Assembly (NCBI RefSeq): GCF_003628445.1
Contig: NZ_RBZO01000031.1
Coordinates: 1-44,580 of the forward strand
Source: Oceanobacillus bengalensis
GTDB lineage: Bacteria > Bacillota > Bacilli > Bacillales > Amphibacillaceae
Direction: 5' to 3'
DNA: 44,580 nt
Shown: piece after piece, positions 9,173 through 19,159 of the stretch
Layout: every line of letters begins with the position of its first letter
Position numbering within the stretch: position 1 is the first letter of the stretch
Notes under the pieces: generated by a model
What the model was told of the DNA's origin: nothing
The model's input: only the letters and a program-made list of their open reading frames with translations
Database searches by the model: none
Program-made: the position numbers and the translations under genes

Positions 9173-9233
9173 GTGTTTCACCCCACAATTTCTAGTGTAC
9201 AGTAAGGATGGGAATAGAAGCAACTTAATTAAT

Positions 9234-9251
9234 ATGTGAAAAATGTCACGA
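9234..9251. promoter_or_regulatory. candidate Rex operator in the ydiF-rex intergenic region
   Basis: ATGTGA-AAAATG-TCACGA is an 18-bp dyad close to the Rex box TTGTGAAN4TTTCACAA (half-sites 5/6 each, correct 6-nt centre). It lies between the divergent ydiF and rex genes, 78 nt before the rex start, suggesting NADH-responsive autoregulation. Inferred. Confidence 0.45.
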
Positions 9252-9328
9252 CATTTCCTCAAGTTTCTGTTAAACTAAAGATATCATAAAATGTAATCGA
9301 ATTCATTGAAGTGAAGAGAGGAAAAGCA

Positions 9329-9967
9329 ATGGAACAAAATAAAATCCCACAGGCAACAGCAAAGAGATTACCATTATATTATCGTTTCTTAAATAATTTG
9401 AATCAACAGGGGAAAAAACGTGTTTCTTCCAAAGAACTTAGTGAAGCGGTAAAGGTAGATTCTGCAACCATTCGTAGAGATTTCTCGTATTTCGGAGCTT
9501 TAGGCAAGAAGGGGTACGGGTATAATGTTGAGTATTTACTTGGATTTTTCAGAAGTACATTGGATCAACATGAAGTTACCGAAGTAGCATTAATTGGCGC
9601 TGGTAATCTTGGGACTGCATTTTTAAAATATAGTTTTATGAAGAACAATAATATACGAATTACGAAGGCTTTTGATGCCGACTGGGAAAAAGTCGGTACT
9701 GATATTGATGGGGTACCAATTTATCATGTTGATCAATTGTTTGAAAAACTTGAAGACACTAAAGTAGTAATTCTAACGGTCCCAGCAACAGAAGCGGATA
9801 ATATTGCAGACAAATTAGTACAAGCAGGTGTAAATGGAATTCTAAACTTTACACCTGCTAGAATTACTGTGCCAAGCCATGTACGTGTTCATCATATTGA
9901 TTTAGCCGTAGAATTACAATCATTGGTATATTTCTTAAAGCACTATCCATTAGATACAAAAGAATAG
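9329..9967 (+). CDS. rex: Redox-sensing transcriptional repressor Rex
   Basis: Rex is a dimeric repressor that senses the NADH/NAD+ ratio and controls fermentation and respiration genes. The 212 residues have an N-terminal winged helix (about 1-80, with [20 protein letters not shown] and [17 protein letters not shown]) and a Rossmann domain starting [13 protein letters not shown] near residue 88. The C-terminus [19 protein letters not shown] is nearly invariant in the family. A GTG at 9311 is in frame, but AGAGAGGA followed by the ATG at 9329 fits better. In B. subtilis moaC precedes rex and tatAY-tatCY follow it; neither is present here. Confidence 0.95.
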   Translation: MEQNKIPQATAKRLPLYYRFLNNLNQQGKKRVSSKELSEAVKVDSATIRRDFSYFGALGKKGYGYNVEYLLGFFRSTLDQHEVTEVALIGAGNLGTAFLKYSFMKNNNIRITKAFDADWEKVGTDIDGVPIYHVDQLFEKLEDTKVVILTVPATEADNIADKLVQAGVNGILNFTPARITVPSHVRVHHIDLAVELQSLVYFLKHYPLDTKE

Positions 9968-9980
9968 TTAGAAATGTAGT

Positions 9981-10014
9981 AGCCACCTGTTCAGATAGGT
10001 GGCTTTATTTTTTT
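9981..10014 (+). terminator. Rho-independent terminator of rex
   Basis: The 8-bp stem AGCCACCT/AGGTGGCT (9981-10004) has an 8-nt loop and is followed by TTATTTTTTT, 14 nt after the rex stop. Confidence 0.88.
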
Positions 10015-10190
10015 GGGTATATATTTTATGCAGCAATTTGGTAAATAGGTTGTGTCTAAAGAATCATTTGTAAAAACATTTTTTTAGTCTAAAAGACATC
10101 TATAAAAATTCTCATAAATCAGTTATGCTATAACCTGGTTTAAGATTATTGGGAATTTTTAAAATAACATCTAGGAGGCTAACTTCATCC

Positions 10191-11243
10191 ATGTTAAGAA
10201 AAGGATTATTCATTTTTATTTTTAGTTTGGTTGTAACGATTGCTGTCGCTTGTTCTAATGCTGAGGAAACAAAAAGTGAAGGTAACAAGGAGGATACGGA
10301 AGAAACAAACGAAGTATCTACTCCAGAAGACGATGGCCAACAGCAGGCAGAAGAGGTTGTTGAGGAAACAGAAGTGGAAGAGGAACCGAGCATACCTGAA
10401 GATGAAGTGTTAATTAATGTGCTTGAGAAGAATTTCGAAACAATCATGAGTCAAGATGAAGCAGGACATATGGAAACCATTCATAGTGGATCACCTTCTT
10501 ATGAGGGAACAAAAGATTTATTTGATCAACTATCTCTTTATACATTGGATATTACATTATCAGATGTCACAGTAGAAGAGAAATCAGAAGAAGAAGCAAG
10601 AATAGCATATACACAGACAACCGTAAAAGTGGATGGACCTGCTTATGAAAATAATAAAGTGACTGGGGTTCACGTTTTAAGACCAGAAGATGGGGAATGG
10701 AAGATATACGGAACAGAGGTAATAGAAATCATTTATTTGGATGAAAATGGAGAGGAATTGGAGAACGGTACAGCGAGTGAAGAGGTAGTAATGGAAGGAG
10801 AATATGCTGACATTATTACGAACTTAGAAATGCCATTTGATTCTAATAAATGGGTAATTAGTAACTATCAAGAAATTCAAGGTGAGGCAATAGTTGAGTT
10901 CCTTGTACAAGGAGAAGACTTTCAGAATTTTACAGAATTATTGACTTTACACTATTATAAAGATGGAAAAGATTCCATTGGAGTGGATCCTCTTATTAAG
11001 ACAATGGAAGAGAACTTGGTTTCAATGATATCTGGAGACTTTGAATTCAGCAGGTTGGAGGAATCTGAAGAAGAAGTTCTATTTGAATTTTTTATTACGG
11101 GGGATCACGCTCAATTAGATCAGGAAGAAGTGGGGCGTGCCTTTATAAAGGATAATGACCTATTTGTTATACGTTATACTACAATGGAAAAGTCGATTGA
11201 AAATAAAGAGGATTGGATTGGGAAACTAAAAGGTGTGCAGTAA
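10191..11243 (+). CDS. Putative secreted lipoprotein, unknown function
   Basis: I do not recognise a named family. The 350-residue protein starts with a lipoprotein signal: MLRK, a hydrophobic stretch, then IAVAC with the lipobox Cys at residue 21. A very acidic low-complexity linker follows (about 25-75, rich in Glu, Asp, Thr and Gln). The rest is a mixed domain that may contain two similar halves, each opening with a helix and a hydrophobic beta set (around 85-190 and 215-350), loosely like DUF4878/NTF2-type lipoproteins; this is a guess. AGGAGG lies 12 nt before the ATG. It is monocistronic with its own terminator and sits where B. subtilis has the tat genes. Confidence 0.7.
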   Translation: MLRKGLFIFIFSLVVTIAVACSNAEETKSEGNKEDTEETNEVSTPEDDGQQQAEEVVEETEVEEEPSIPEDEVLINVLEKNFETIMSQDEAGHMETIHSGSPSYEGTKDLFDQLSLYTLDITLSDVTVEEKSEEEARIAYTQTTVKVDGPAYENNKVTGVHVLRPEDGEWKIYGTEVIEIIYLDENGEELENGTASEEVVMEGEYADIITNLEMPFDSNKWVISNYQEIQGEAIVEFLVQGEDFQNFTELLTLHYYKDGKDSIGVDPLIKTMEENLVSMISGDFEFSRLEESEEEVLFEFFITGDHAQLDQEEVGRAFIKDNDLFVIRYTTMEKSIENKEDWIGKLKGVQ

Positions 11244-11250
11244 TACTAAG

Positions 11251-11286
11251 GAAAGGGATAGCTTTTGGCTATCCCTTTCGTTTTTT
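11251..11286. terminator. terminator between the lipoprotein gene and ydiK
   Basis: A 12-bp perfect stem GAAAGGGATAGC/GCTATCCCTTTC (11251-11279) with a TTTTG loop is followed by GTTTTTTC. It lies just past the lipoprotein stop and overlaps the 3' end of ydiK on the other strand. Confidence 0.88.
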
Positions 11287-11472
11287 CATTCGAAAATGAA
11301 TCATAATTAATCTTATTGCAATTCCAATGTCAAAGGTTGCAATTAACGCGATAAGGATGGTTGTGAAGTTCCATACTGTTCCTTCAACCGTTTGAATGGC
11401 AATAAAAATAAACATCATTCCTAGTAGTAAGTAGAAAAAAGCATTCGGTAGTAGTGAAATTTTCCTTTTCAT
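11269..11472 (-). CDS. ydiK: YdiK-like small membrane protein (DUF4305)
   Basis: This 67-residue protein has two hydrophobic segments (about 11-29 and 36-57) between basic ends (MKRK at the start, MKKRKG at the end). The function is unknown. The assignment rests on size, topology and position: in B. subtilis ydiK sits next to ydiL, just before groES. AGGAGG lies in the last codons of ydiL and the ATG starts 2 nt after the ydiL stop, so translation is probably coupled. Confidence 0.75.
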   Translation of the reverse strand: MKRKISLLPNAFFYLLLGMMFIFIAIQTVEGTVWNFTTILIALIATFDIGIAIRLIMIHFRMKKRKG

Positions 11473-11474
11473 CG

Positions 11475-12179
11475 TTATCCTCCTATTAGTATCATCTGTA
11501 GCTGTTCAAGTTGTTTTTGTAATTCTTCTGGAGTATAGGAAAATTGAACAATTACCGTAATGGAATTCATTGCTGCATGGACAATAATGGGTGTAAGAAT
11601 CCGCTTTGTCTTTACATATAAATAGGCAAAAACAAACCCCATCGAAGCATATATAAGCATATGTTCAAGCTCTCCGTGAACGATTCCAAATACAAGGGAT
11701 GATAATAGTGCTGCTAAAAAGAAATTCATGTGGTTATGCAAACTACCAAATATAATTTTCCGGAAAATTATTTCCTCTAAGATAGGAGCTATGATTGCAG
11801 GTACAATCATAAACAAAGGGAGTGCACGAGCTATTTGCATAATATCCATTGTATTTTGGGAACCAGCTTCAATACCAAGTATATAAATTTCTATATATGT
11901 TGCAATCCCTTGAGCGAAGTAGGCCATAAATAATCCTAAGATTGACCAACCTATAACTTGTCCTACATCTGAAGCACCACGAGTAGAGGGCATTTGCATA
12001 TCTGATTTCATTAAATAGAGTGTGATGATTAATGCAGCTGTAAAACTTAGAATCATCCAATAAATGGCCGCTTCTAAATAGTTATCTGGAAATAGAGCAA
12101 ACAGAATTGGACCAGCAATTATACTGGATAGTTGCATGATGACATAAGTTAAGATGACATACCAATATCTTTTAGGCAA
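11475..12179 (-). CDS. ydiL: CPBP-family intramembrane glutamic protease YdiL
   Basis: The 234-residue, strongly hydrophobic protein carries the CPBP (Abi/CAAX protease) motifs: EEIIFRKI (EExxxR) near residue 138, FGIVHGELEH (FxxxH) near 165, and HAAMN (HxxxN) near 206. Such proteins are membrane proteases; in bacteria many are linked to bacteriocin immunity or signalling, and the substrate here is unknown. The start is TTG at 12179, with AAGGAG ten bases upstream and no ATG nearby. It forms an operon with ydiK, divergent from groESL, as in B. subtilis. Confidence 0.88.
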   Translation of the reverse strand: MPKRYWYVILTYVIMQLSSIIAGPILFALFPDNYLEAAIYWMILSFTAALIITLYLMKSDMQMPSTRGASDVGQVIGWSILGLFMAYFAQGIATYIEIYILGIEAGSQNTMDIMQIARALPLFMIVPAIIAPILEEIIFRKIIFGSLHNHMNFFLAALLSSLVFGIVHGELEHMLIYASMGFVFAYLYVKTKRILTPIIVHAAMNSITVIVQFSYTPEELQKQLEQLQMILIGG

Positions 12180-12367
12180 ATGTATAACGCTCCTTCTAGT
12201 ACAGATTATTCGGGTTAGTATAGTATATTTCGAATAACTGCTAGTTATAATGAAAAATGTTTTTCTTTTTTATTTTTCTTACATAACAGGTATTCTAACA
12301 TATTCTTTGTTCTTTCTTACAGTAGGATGTCCTTTATAAAAAAATGATTAAATTAGAGATACATTGC

Positions 12368-12396
12368 TTGCATTTTCTTGGTGAATTAATTATTAT
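12368..12396 (+). promoter_or_regulatory. putative sigma-A promoter of groESL
   Basis: TTGCAT (12368-12373), a 17-nt spacer and TATTAT (12391-12396) lie just ahead of the CIRCE element; an overlapping TATAAT sits at 12394-12399. The rest of the ~295-nt gap between ydiL and groES (12180-12367) shows no gene. Confidence 0.55.
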
Positions 12397-12407
12397 AATA
12401 ATTGTGA

Positions 12408-12434
12408 TTAGCACTCGAGTGTGGTGAGTGCTAA
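12408..12434 (+). promoter_or_regulatory. CIRCE operator (HrcA binding site)
   Basis: TTAGCACTC-N9-GAGTGCTAA is a perfect 9-bp inverted repeat with a 9-nt spacer, identical to the CIRCE consensus. HrcA binds it to repress class I heat-shock genes. It lies 46 nt before the groES start. Confidence 0.97.
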
Positions 12435-12480
12435 TAATTAATAAAAATAAAATGATGGATAGTCAAGGAGGATTATGTAC

Positions 12481-12765
12481 ATGATTAAACCACTAGGAGA
12501 TCGTGTTATTATCGAGCTTGTTGAACAAGAAGAAAAAACTGCAAGCGGTATCGTACTTCCAGACTCTGCAAAAGAAAAACCTCAAGAAGGTAAAGTAGTT
12601 GCAGTTGGTACAGGTCGCGTGCTAGACAATGGAGAAAGAGTTGCACTTGAAGTATCAGAAGGAAATCGTATTATCTTCTCTAAATTTGCTGGTACAGAAG
12701 TGAAATACGAAGGTACTGAATACTTAATCCTACGCGAGAATGACATTTTAGCAATTGTAGAATAA
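12481..12765 (+). CDS. groES: Co-chaperonin GroES
   Basis: GroES is the heptameric lid of the GroEL folding chamber. The 94 residues begin [13 protein letters not shown], include the mobile-loop segment [19 protein letters not shown], and end NDILAIVE, all typical. An ATG at 12475 is in frame, but it lies only 3 nt after AAGGAGG; the ATG at 12481 has ideal spacing and matches the family start. groEL follows 53 nt later in the same operon. Confidence 0.97.
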   Translation: MIKPLGDRVIIELVEQEEKTASGIVLPDSAKEKPQEGKVVAVGTGRVLDNGERVALEVSEGNRIIFSKFAGTEVKYEGTEYLILRENDILAIVE

Positions 12766-12806
12766 GTTGATAAATAAAATTACTTAAATAAATAATAATT
12801 TCCTGA

Positions 12807-14450
<1,644 letters not shown>

Positions 14451-14540
14451 TACCGCCCCCCAACCCTTGATATAAGTGGGTTTGTAAGTAAGATGAGAGT
14501 GAAATGCTAACATTTTGCTCACGTTTGATATATTATTGCA

Positions 14541-14581
14541 GGCTTCTCAAAAGTTGACTAAATTTTTGAGAAGCCTTTTTT
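14541..14581. terminator. strong hairpin 91 nt after groEL, within the recombinase remnant
   Basis: A perfect 12-bp stem GGCTTCTCAAAA/TTTTGAGAAGCC (14541-14552, 14564-14575) is followed by TTTTTTAAA, so it can terminate groESL transcription. It is an imperfect copy of the hairpin at the 3' end of the integrase gene at 19168-19207, so it probably arrived with an integrated element. Confidence 0.75.
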
Positions 14582-14629
14582 AAATTCCTTTGTAACATGA
14601 AGATAAATATTTAGACATTCTAAGGACTT
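14558..14629 (-). pseudogene. tyrosine recombinase C-terminal remnant
   Basis: Read on the minus strand this gives about 23 codons ending NIYLHVTKEFKKGFSKI and a stop. It aligns with the C-terminus of the integrase at 19160 (VYLHVTQEMKKEASQKFSEL), including the catalytic Tyr of YLHVT. Nothing of the remaining recombinase is present. It marks the scar of an element integrated next to groEL. It joins directly to a second gene fragment on the plus strand. Confidence 0.7.
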
Positions 14630-14638
14630 CGTTTATAG

Positions 14639-14746
14639 GAAAACACTGTAACGCCAACGGAATCATTGCCATTTGAAGTGATGCATGGTTCATATGCATC
14701 TTTAGAAGAAAACGAGTTTATTTATAAATTGATGAAACACTCGTAA
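14639..14746 (+). pseudogene. 3' fragment of an unidentified gene
   Basis: An open stretch of 35 codons without a start reads like the end of a real protein (VTPTESLPFEVMHGSY near its start, ENEFIYKLMKHS at the end) and stops inside a terminator hairpin. I do not recognise the family. The upstream part is missing: an in-frame stop lies at 14636-14638, at the join with the recombinase remnant. Best explained as a gene cut by insertion or deletion. Confidence 0.45.
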
Positions 14747-14785
14747 ATGTTGATACATCAATGTTTGTGAGTGTTTTCGATTTTA
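14734..14785 (+). terminator. terminator hairpin of the truncated gene
   Basis: A ~20-bp stem with a few mismatches/G-U pairs (GAAACACTCGTAAATGTTGAT with ATCAATGTTTGTGAGTGTTTTC) is followed by GATTTTATTTA. It overlaps the stop codon of the fragment. Confidence 0.75.
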
Positions 14786-14845
14786 TTTATTGAATTTAAT
14801 TTACACCTCATGCAGAAGAAAAAGTTAAATTATTCCTGTAGCCAG

Positions 14846-14876
14846 TTGAGATTACTCAAATTCAAGTATAGTATCA
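14846..14876 (+). promoter_or_regulatory. candidate promoter and operator of the merR-ABC cassette
   Basis: TTGAG-ATTA-CTCAA (14846-14859) is a perfect dyad overlapping a -35-like TTGAGA. TAGTAT follows at a 17-nt spacing and TATAGT two bases earlier. MerR proteins bind such dyads near the -35/-10 spacer, so autoregulation is possible. The rest of 14786-15027 shows no gene. Confidence 0.4.
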
Positions 14877-15027
14877 AAGTAGAGATTTATATCATACTTA
14901 ACGACGGATTAGTAACATAGAAATGGTAAGTCTTTGGATTCAACAGTCATGTAATGTCACGCTAAACGCTTCTTTTGGATTTCGCTTAGGTAAGTGGTTC
15001 TATACCAATCAATTTGGAGGGAATAGG

Positions 15028-15822
15028 ATGTATACGATTGGACAAGTAGCTAAATTTTTAGGGGTTTCTAGAGATACATTAAAGTATTATGAAGAAAAGG
15101 AATTAGTCAAACCTAAGTATGATGATGAAAATGGTTATAGAAAATATAATCCATATGATATTCATGATGTAATCACAACAAATTTTTATAGAGAACTAGA
15201 TATAGAGATTAAGAAGATTCAGGAAATAAAGCAGAGTAAAAGTGTAACCGATTTAGAACATGTATTAGCGGAGCAAGAAGCGAAAATACTGGAGGAACTT
15301 GCATATAAAAAACGTCTTTTAAAGAAAATAAAATCAGTGAAGGAGGACTATTATAAAATTAAAGAACATTTAGGGGAATTTACGATTACAGAGATGAAGC
15401 CATTAGAAGTAAAAGGTGAAATAACGGAATATGCTGCTTACGAAGAGTATGAAACCATAAGAAATAGTACCGAGAATTTAAAGAAAGCTGTTACTTTAAC
15501 GAGTGCTAGACGTGTTATCCACTTTGATGAAGAAGGGATGAAAGAAGAGAGATTTATCGTTGTAAGAAAAATAGAAGATGCAGACAAAAATTTTAAAGGG
15601 GAAGTCCTTTCTCATCCAAAGTGTATTTATACGGTGATAGAAGATGGTAGATTTGTTAATGGTGAAAAGAGTATTGATCATGAAGTAGGAGAAAGGCTTT
15701 TGAAAATAGCGCAAGATAATGGATATGAATTAACAGGTATGGCTTACATTAACATACTATTGACTACATATGAAGAAGGCTTAGAACGTGTATTTTTAGA
15801 AATGTATGCGCCCATAAAATAA
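15028..15822 (+). CDS. MerR-family transcriptional regulator
   Basis: The 264-residue protein has an N-terminal MerR winged helix (MYTIGQVAKFLGVSRDTLKYYEEKEL, residues 1-26, then the wing ENGYRKYNPYDIHDV) and a long coiled coil (about 70-120). A C-terminal domain of about 140 residues resembles an AraC/GyrI-type effector-binding fold; that is inferred from its length and pattern. A GTG at 14923 would add 35 residues, but GGAGGGA before the ATG at 15028 and the MerR start argue against it. It lies just ahead of an ABC exporter pair and probably senses that pump's substrate. Confidence 0.88.
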   Translation: MYTIGQVAKFLGVSRDTLKYYEEKELVKPKYDDENGYRKYNPYDIHDVITTNFYRELDIEIKKIQEIKQSKSVTDLEHVLAEQEAKILEELAYKKRLLKKIKSVKEDYYKIKEHLGEFTITEMKPLEVKGEITEYAAYEEYETIRNSTENLKKAVTLTSARRVIHFDEEGMKEERFIVVRKIEDADKNFKGEVLSHPKCIYTVIEDGRFVNGEKSIDHEVGERLLKIAQDNGYELTGMAYINILLTTYEEGLERVFLEMYAPIK

Positions 15823-15865
15823 TTTAAAGGCCCCCCCTTGAGCTGGGGGTAACCCACAGGTTTAC

Positions 15866-15908
15866 AATGAAGATGTTAGTACAGCTTTACTAGCATCTTC
15901 ATTTTTTA
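15866..15908 (+). terminator. terminator after merR
   Basis: The 10-bp stem AATGAAGATG/CATCTTCATT (15866-15875, 15894-15903), extended by TTAGTA/TACTAG, ends in TTTTT. A C-run/G-run hairpin (15833-15848) lies just before it. Transcription of the ABC genes may thus need read-through or its own promoter. Confidence 0.75.
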
Positions 15909-15926
15909 TTATAGGAGTGGGTAATA

Positions 15927-16634
15927 ATGAAAAAGAAATTAATAGAGTTCAAAAATGTTACGAAGGAATACAAGCTAGGTGACGTGTCCATAAAAGCGTT
16001 AGATGGTGTGGGATTTTCAATCTACGAGGGAGAATTCGTTGTGATACTAGGGGCAAGTGGTGCTGGAAAAAGTACCATTCTAAATATACTTGGGGGTATG
16101 GACATAGCCTCATCGGGCGAAGTACTTATAAATGAAAATAACATTACCCAATATGATGAAAAAAAATTAACGACATTTCGAGCGGAAGAAGTAGGCTTTG
16201 TTTTTCAATTTTATAATTTAATCCCTAATTTGACTGCTCTGGAAAATGTAGAATTTGCTTCTGAAGTGTGCAAGGATCATCTAGATGCAAAAGAAGTATT
16301 GGGAAAAGTTGGACTTGATGATCGTAAGAATAACTTCCCTTCGCAGCTTTCCGGAGGGGAACAGCAAAGAGTTGCGATCGCTCGTGCCGTTGCTAAAAAT
16401 CCTTTACTTTTACTTTGTGATGAACCGACTGGTGCTTTGGATTATAAAACAGGAAAATCTGTATTAAAGCTTCTACAAGATTTAAATAAGGAAACCCAAA
16501 AATGCATTGTCTTAATTACCCATAATGCTGCCATCACCCCAATTGCTGATCAAGTTATTAAAGTGAAAAGCGGAAAAATAGAGGAAGTGATCACCAATGT
16601 TGAAACACAAAGCATAGAGGGGATTGAGTGGTAG
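15927..16634 (+). CDS. ABC transporter ATP-binding protein (MacB/LolD type)
   Basis: This is the ATPase of an exporter. The 235 residues show Walker [10 protein letters not shown] near residue 42, the Q-loop [18 protein letters not shown], signature [14 protein letters not shown] near 145, Walker [14 protein letters not shown], and the H-loop ITHNAAI. The Q-loop and DEPTGALD forms are typical of the MacB/LolD/FtsE group that pairs with FtsX-like permeases. AGGAGTG precedes the ATG. The end overlaps the permease start by 7 nt. Confidence 0.93.
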   Translation: MKKKLIEFKNVTKEYKLGDVSIKALDGVGFSIYEGEFVVILGASGAGKSTILNILGGMDIASSGEVLINENNITQYDEKKLTTFRAEEVGFVFQFYNLIPNLTALENVEFASEVCKDHLDAKEVLGKVGLDDRKNNFPSQLSGGEQQRVAIARAVAKNPLLLLCDEPTGALDYKTGKSVLKLLQDLNKETQKCIVLITHNAAITPIADQVIKVKSGKIEEVITNVETQSIEGIEW

Positions 16635-18976
16635 TGAAGAAATTGCATTTAAAATTGTTACGGGATATCAAGGAATCTAAGGGGCAGTTTTTAGCCATTG
16701 TTTTAGTTATCGCAGTAGGTGCATTTTTTTATGCTGGTCTGATCACGATAAGCAATGACCTCAGTGCTTATACGGAAGAATATTTTGAAGAACATAATTT
16801 AGCAGACTCCAATGTCCATTATAGCGAGATTACAGGCAATGAATTATCTAGTCTTGAGGAGATTGAGGGGATTAATAAAATAGAAGCAAGATATACATTT
16901 GATGCGAATCAGACGTTTGAAGGATATAAAGCAACCTTGAAGATACATACCATTCCACAGAATAATGAGATCAACACCATTGCTGTTACAAGTGGCAGTA
17001 TTCCATCAAATAAGGAAGAAATTCTGTTAGATGCCCGCTACGGGGAAGAGCATCAATATATGGTTGGCGATCATATTACCTTTCATACAAATGACGGCAA
17101 TTTTGATTTTGTTATTAGTGGTTTTGGTGAGAACGTGGAACATGCATTTAATATTGAGGACCCGTCCCTTGTTTTACCTGACTATAAAACCTATGGTGTA
17201 GCTTATATTCATGAAGATAGAATAGAGGAAATTGCCGGTGACTTTTATTACAATGAATTGCTTGTAGACGCAAAAGAAGGACATGATATCAGTATAATTA
17301 GTGAGACCATTGAAGATTACTCAAATGAACTCCCTTATCTGTACCAAGTGAATAAAGATAGATCGGTTAGTTATTCTGCAATAAATGTAACCATAAATAA
17401 TAATAGATTGATGAGTACCGTTTCTCCTCTCATCCTGTTTATGGTTGCGGCTGTCATTATTTTTCTTACCATGTCAAGGGTTATCGACTCCCAAAGAAAT
17501 CAAATTGGTATTATGAAGGCATTGGGTGTAAAAGACAGTAAAATTTTATTGCATTATATGGGATATCCTGTTTTGGTAGGTATTATTGGATCGGTTGTAG
17601 GATGGGTCATTACCACTGTTACACTTGTTAATCTACTAAATTCGGTTATAGAACAAACCTATTCCTTGCCAAACTTTAACTTGTCTATTTCATTTTATAC
17701 CTTATTTCCACCGATTATCGTTTCCATCGTTTTCGGGGTAATAGCATGTTTTTTTAGTGGAAGAAGTATATTAAAGGAACGAGCAGCACAGGCATTACGC
17801 CCAAAACCACCAAAGAAAATGAAGAAAACGTTAGTGGAAAGAATTCCTGGTCTATGGAAGAAACTGACATATGGAAATAAGCTGATCCTAAGAAACATTT
17901 TTCTAAACCCAAAAAGGGCATTGGCGAGTTCGGTTGGGGTGATTGTTTGTGTGATTCTTTTAATCACTGCTTTTGGCTTTGAAACTTCGATGCAAACGAT
18001 TGCTTCTCAAATTAATAAAGTTTATAAATACGATTTAAAAGTGGACTATAAAGGAGAGTTAACCGGGGGCAATATAAAACTTCCATCCGAGGTTGACCAG
18101 TATTATTCACAATCTACTATTCCAATTGAGTTTGTCGACTTCCCTGATGAGAATAATGCATCTTTAATTGTTACGGAAAAGGAAAATAATCTCATTCAAT
18201 TCTTTGATGAACAGAATAATCCAGTAACTTTAGATGATACGGGAGTGTTCGTTCCACAATCATATGCTGATGAATACAATATATCAGCGGGGGATACAAT
18301 TAAGATTAAGTTAATTGCTCCTGAAATGAAGGGGAAATCGATCGATATTAAGGTAGCGGAAATATCGACACAATATACAAATCCTTCCTTTTACAGTACA
18401 CCAGCATATATAAATAGCCTCGGTGTTGATTACAAACCAACTTCCCTATTGGTTCAATTAAACAGTGGGGCAGATAGAAACAATGTCCAAAACTATTTTG
18501 AAGAGGACCCTTTTGTAGATACGATTTCTGATAGGGGTGACTTAAATAAAGCAGTTGACAATATGATTGAACAAAATAACCCCGTCTTCATCATGTTTAT
18601 TGTTTGTGCGGTTATATTATCTTTTGGTGCAATGTTTACCATATCCTCGATTAATATATATGAGCGTACACGTGAACTTGCCACATTAAAGGTGTTAGGC
18701 TATCAGAAGAATAAGATAAACAGAATTATTTTTGTTGAAAATATCATACTAACGACATTTGCAATAATTGTTGCGCTACCAATAAGTGGTTATATGTACA
18801 GATTAGTTGTCCAAGCGCTATCCAGCACCAATCAACAGATTCCTGATAGACTGGGCTTCGTTACAATAGGGTTGGCAATCATACTTACATTTGTATTAAC
18901 AATCATCTCGAATTTATTGCTTAGAAGAAAAGTAATTAAAATCGATATGATTGAATCATTAAAAAGTGTTGAGTAG
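16628..18976 (+). CDS. ABC transporter permease, FtsX-like (two FtsX domains)
   Basis: The 782-residue permease has one N-terminal membrane helix (about 19-42), a ~220-residue external domain, a first FtsX core of three helices (about 265-375), a further helix near 435-455, a second external domain, and a C-terminal FtsX core (about 655-775). This is the large Gram-positive exporter layout, linked to peptide, lipid or drug export; the substrate is unknown. The start is GTG at 16628 after GAGGGGA; GTG at 16634 is a weaker choice. With the adjacent merR it forms a stand-alone efflux cassette between recombinase remnants. Confidence 0.9.
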   Translation: MVVKKLHLKLLRDIKESKGQFLAIVLVIAVGAFFYAGLITISNDLSAYTEEYFEEHNLADSNVHYSEITGNELSSLEEIEGINKIEARYTFDANQTFEGYKATLKIHTIPQNNEINTIAVTSGSIPSNKEEILLDARYGEEHQYMVGDHITFHTNDGNFDFVISGFGENVEHAFNIEDPSLVLPDYKTYGVAYIHEDRIEEIAGDFYYNELLVDAKEGHDISIISETIEDYSNELPYLYQVNKDRSVSYSAINVTINNNRLMSTVSPLILFMVAAVIIFLTMSRVIDSQRNQIGIMKALGVKDSKILLHYMGYPVLVGIIGSVVGWVITTVTLVNLLNSVIEQTYSLPNFNLSISFYTLFPPIIVSIVFGVIACFFSGRSILKERAAQALRPKPPKKMKKTLVERIPGLWKKLTYGNKLILRNIFLNPKRALASSVGVIVCVILLITAFGFETSMQTIASQINKVYKYDLKVDYKGELTGGNIKLPSEVDQYYSQSTIPIEFVDFPDENNASLIVTEKENNLIQFFDEQNNPVTLDDTGVFVPQSYADEYNISAGDTIKIKLIAPEMKGKSIDIKVAEISTQYTNPSFYSTPAYINSLGVDYKPTSLLVQLNSGADRNNVQNYFEEDPFVDTISDRGDLNKAVDNMIEQNNPVFIMFIVCAVILSFGAMFTISSINIYERTRELATLKVLGYQKNKINRIIFVENIILTTFAIIVALPISGYMYRLVVQALSSTNQQIPDRLGFVTIGLAIILTFVLTIISNLLLRRKVIKIDMIESLKSVE

Positions 18977-19017
18977 GTTTCTGAAAGCTGCTGCTTTACA
19001 GTGGCTAGATACTAATG

Positions 19018-19158
19018 ACTTTAAGTTAGGTAAATGTGAAGCGGTAGGAATTGACGGCGGACTTGAGTACCAAAAATGCATCTATAAAACGAAACCGTAT
19101 ACGTTGCAAACATTGTGGCGACATTATTGAATCACCGATATTGCTAACATTGAGGTAA
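19018..19158 (+). pseudogene. shuffled remnants of a small zinc-ribbon protein (DUF7695-like)
   Basis: Two pieces sit in different frames. The first reads KCEAVGIDGGLEYQK (about 19033-19076). The second reads IKRNRIRCKHCGDIIES (about 19082-19134) and soon stops. As I recall them, small DUF7695-type proteins have the CxxCGDxIES part at the N-terminus and the VDGGLxY part at the C-terminus, so the order here is inverted: the tail of one copy followed by the head of another. The family name is from memory and moderately sure. Confidence 0.45.
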
Positions 19159-19159
19159 A

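Noticed and set aside
9173-9262. Longer N-terminus for the ABC-F protein
   Set aside because: The extra 30 residues do not match the family, and a good ribosome site precedes the ATG at 9172.
14923-15027. Upstream GTG start for the merR gene
   Set aside because: MerR proteins start at the MYTIGQ-type helix, and GGAGGGA directly precedes that ATG.
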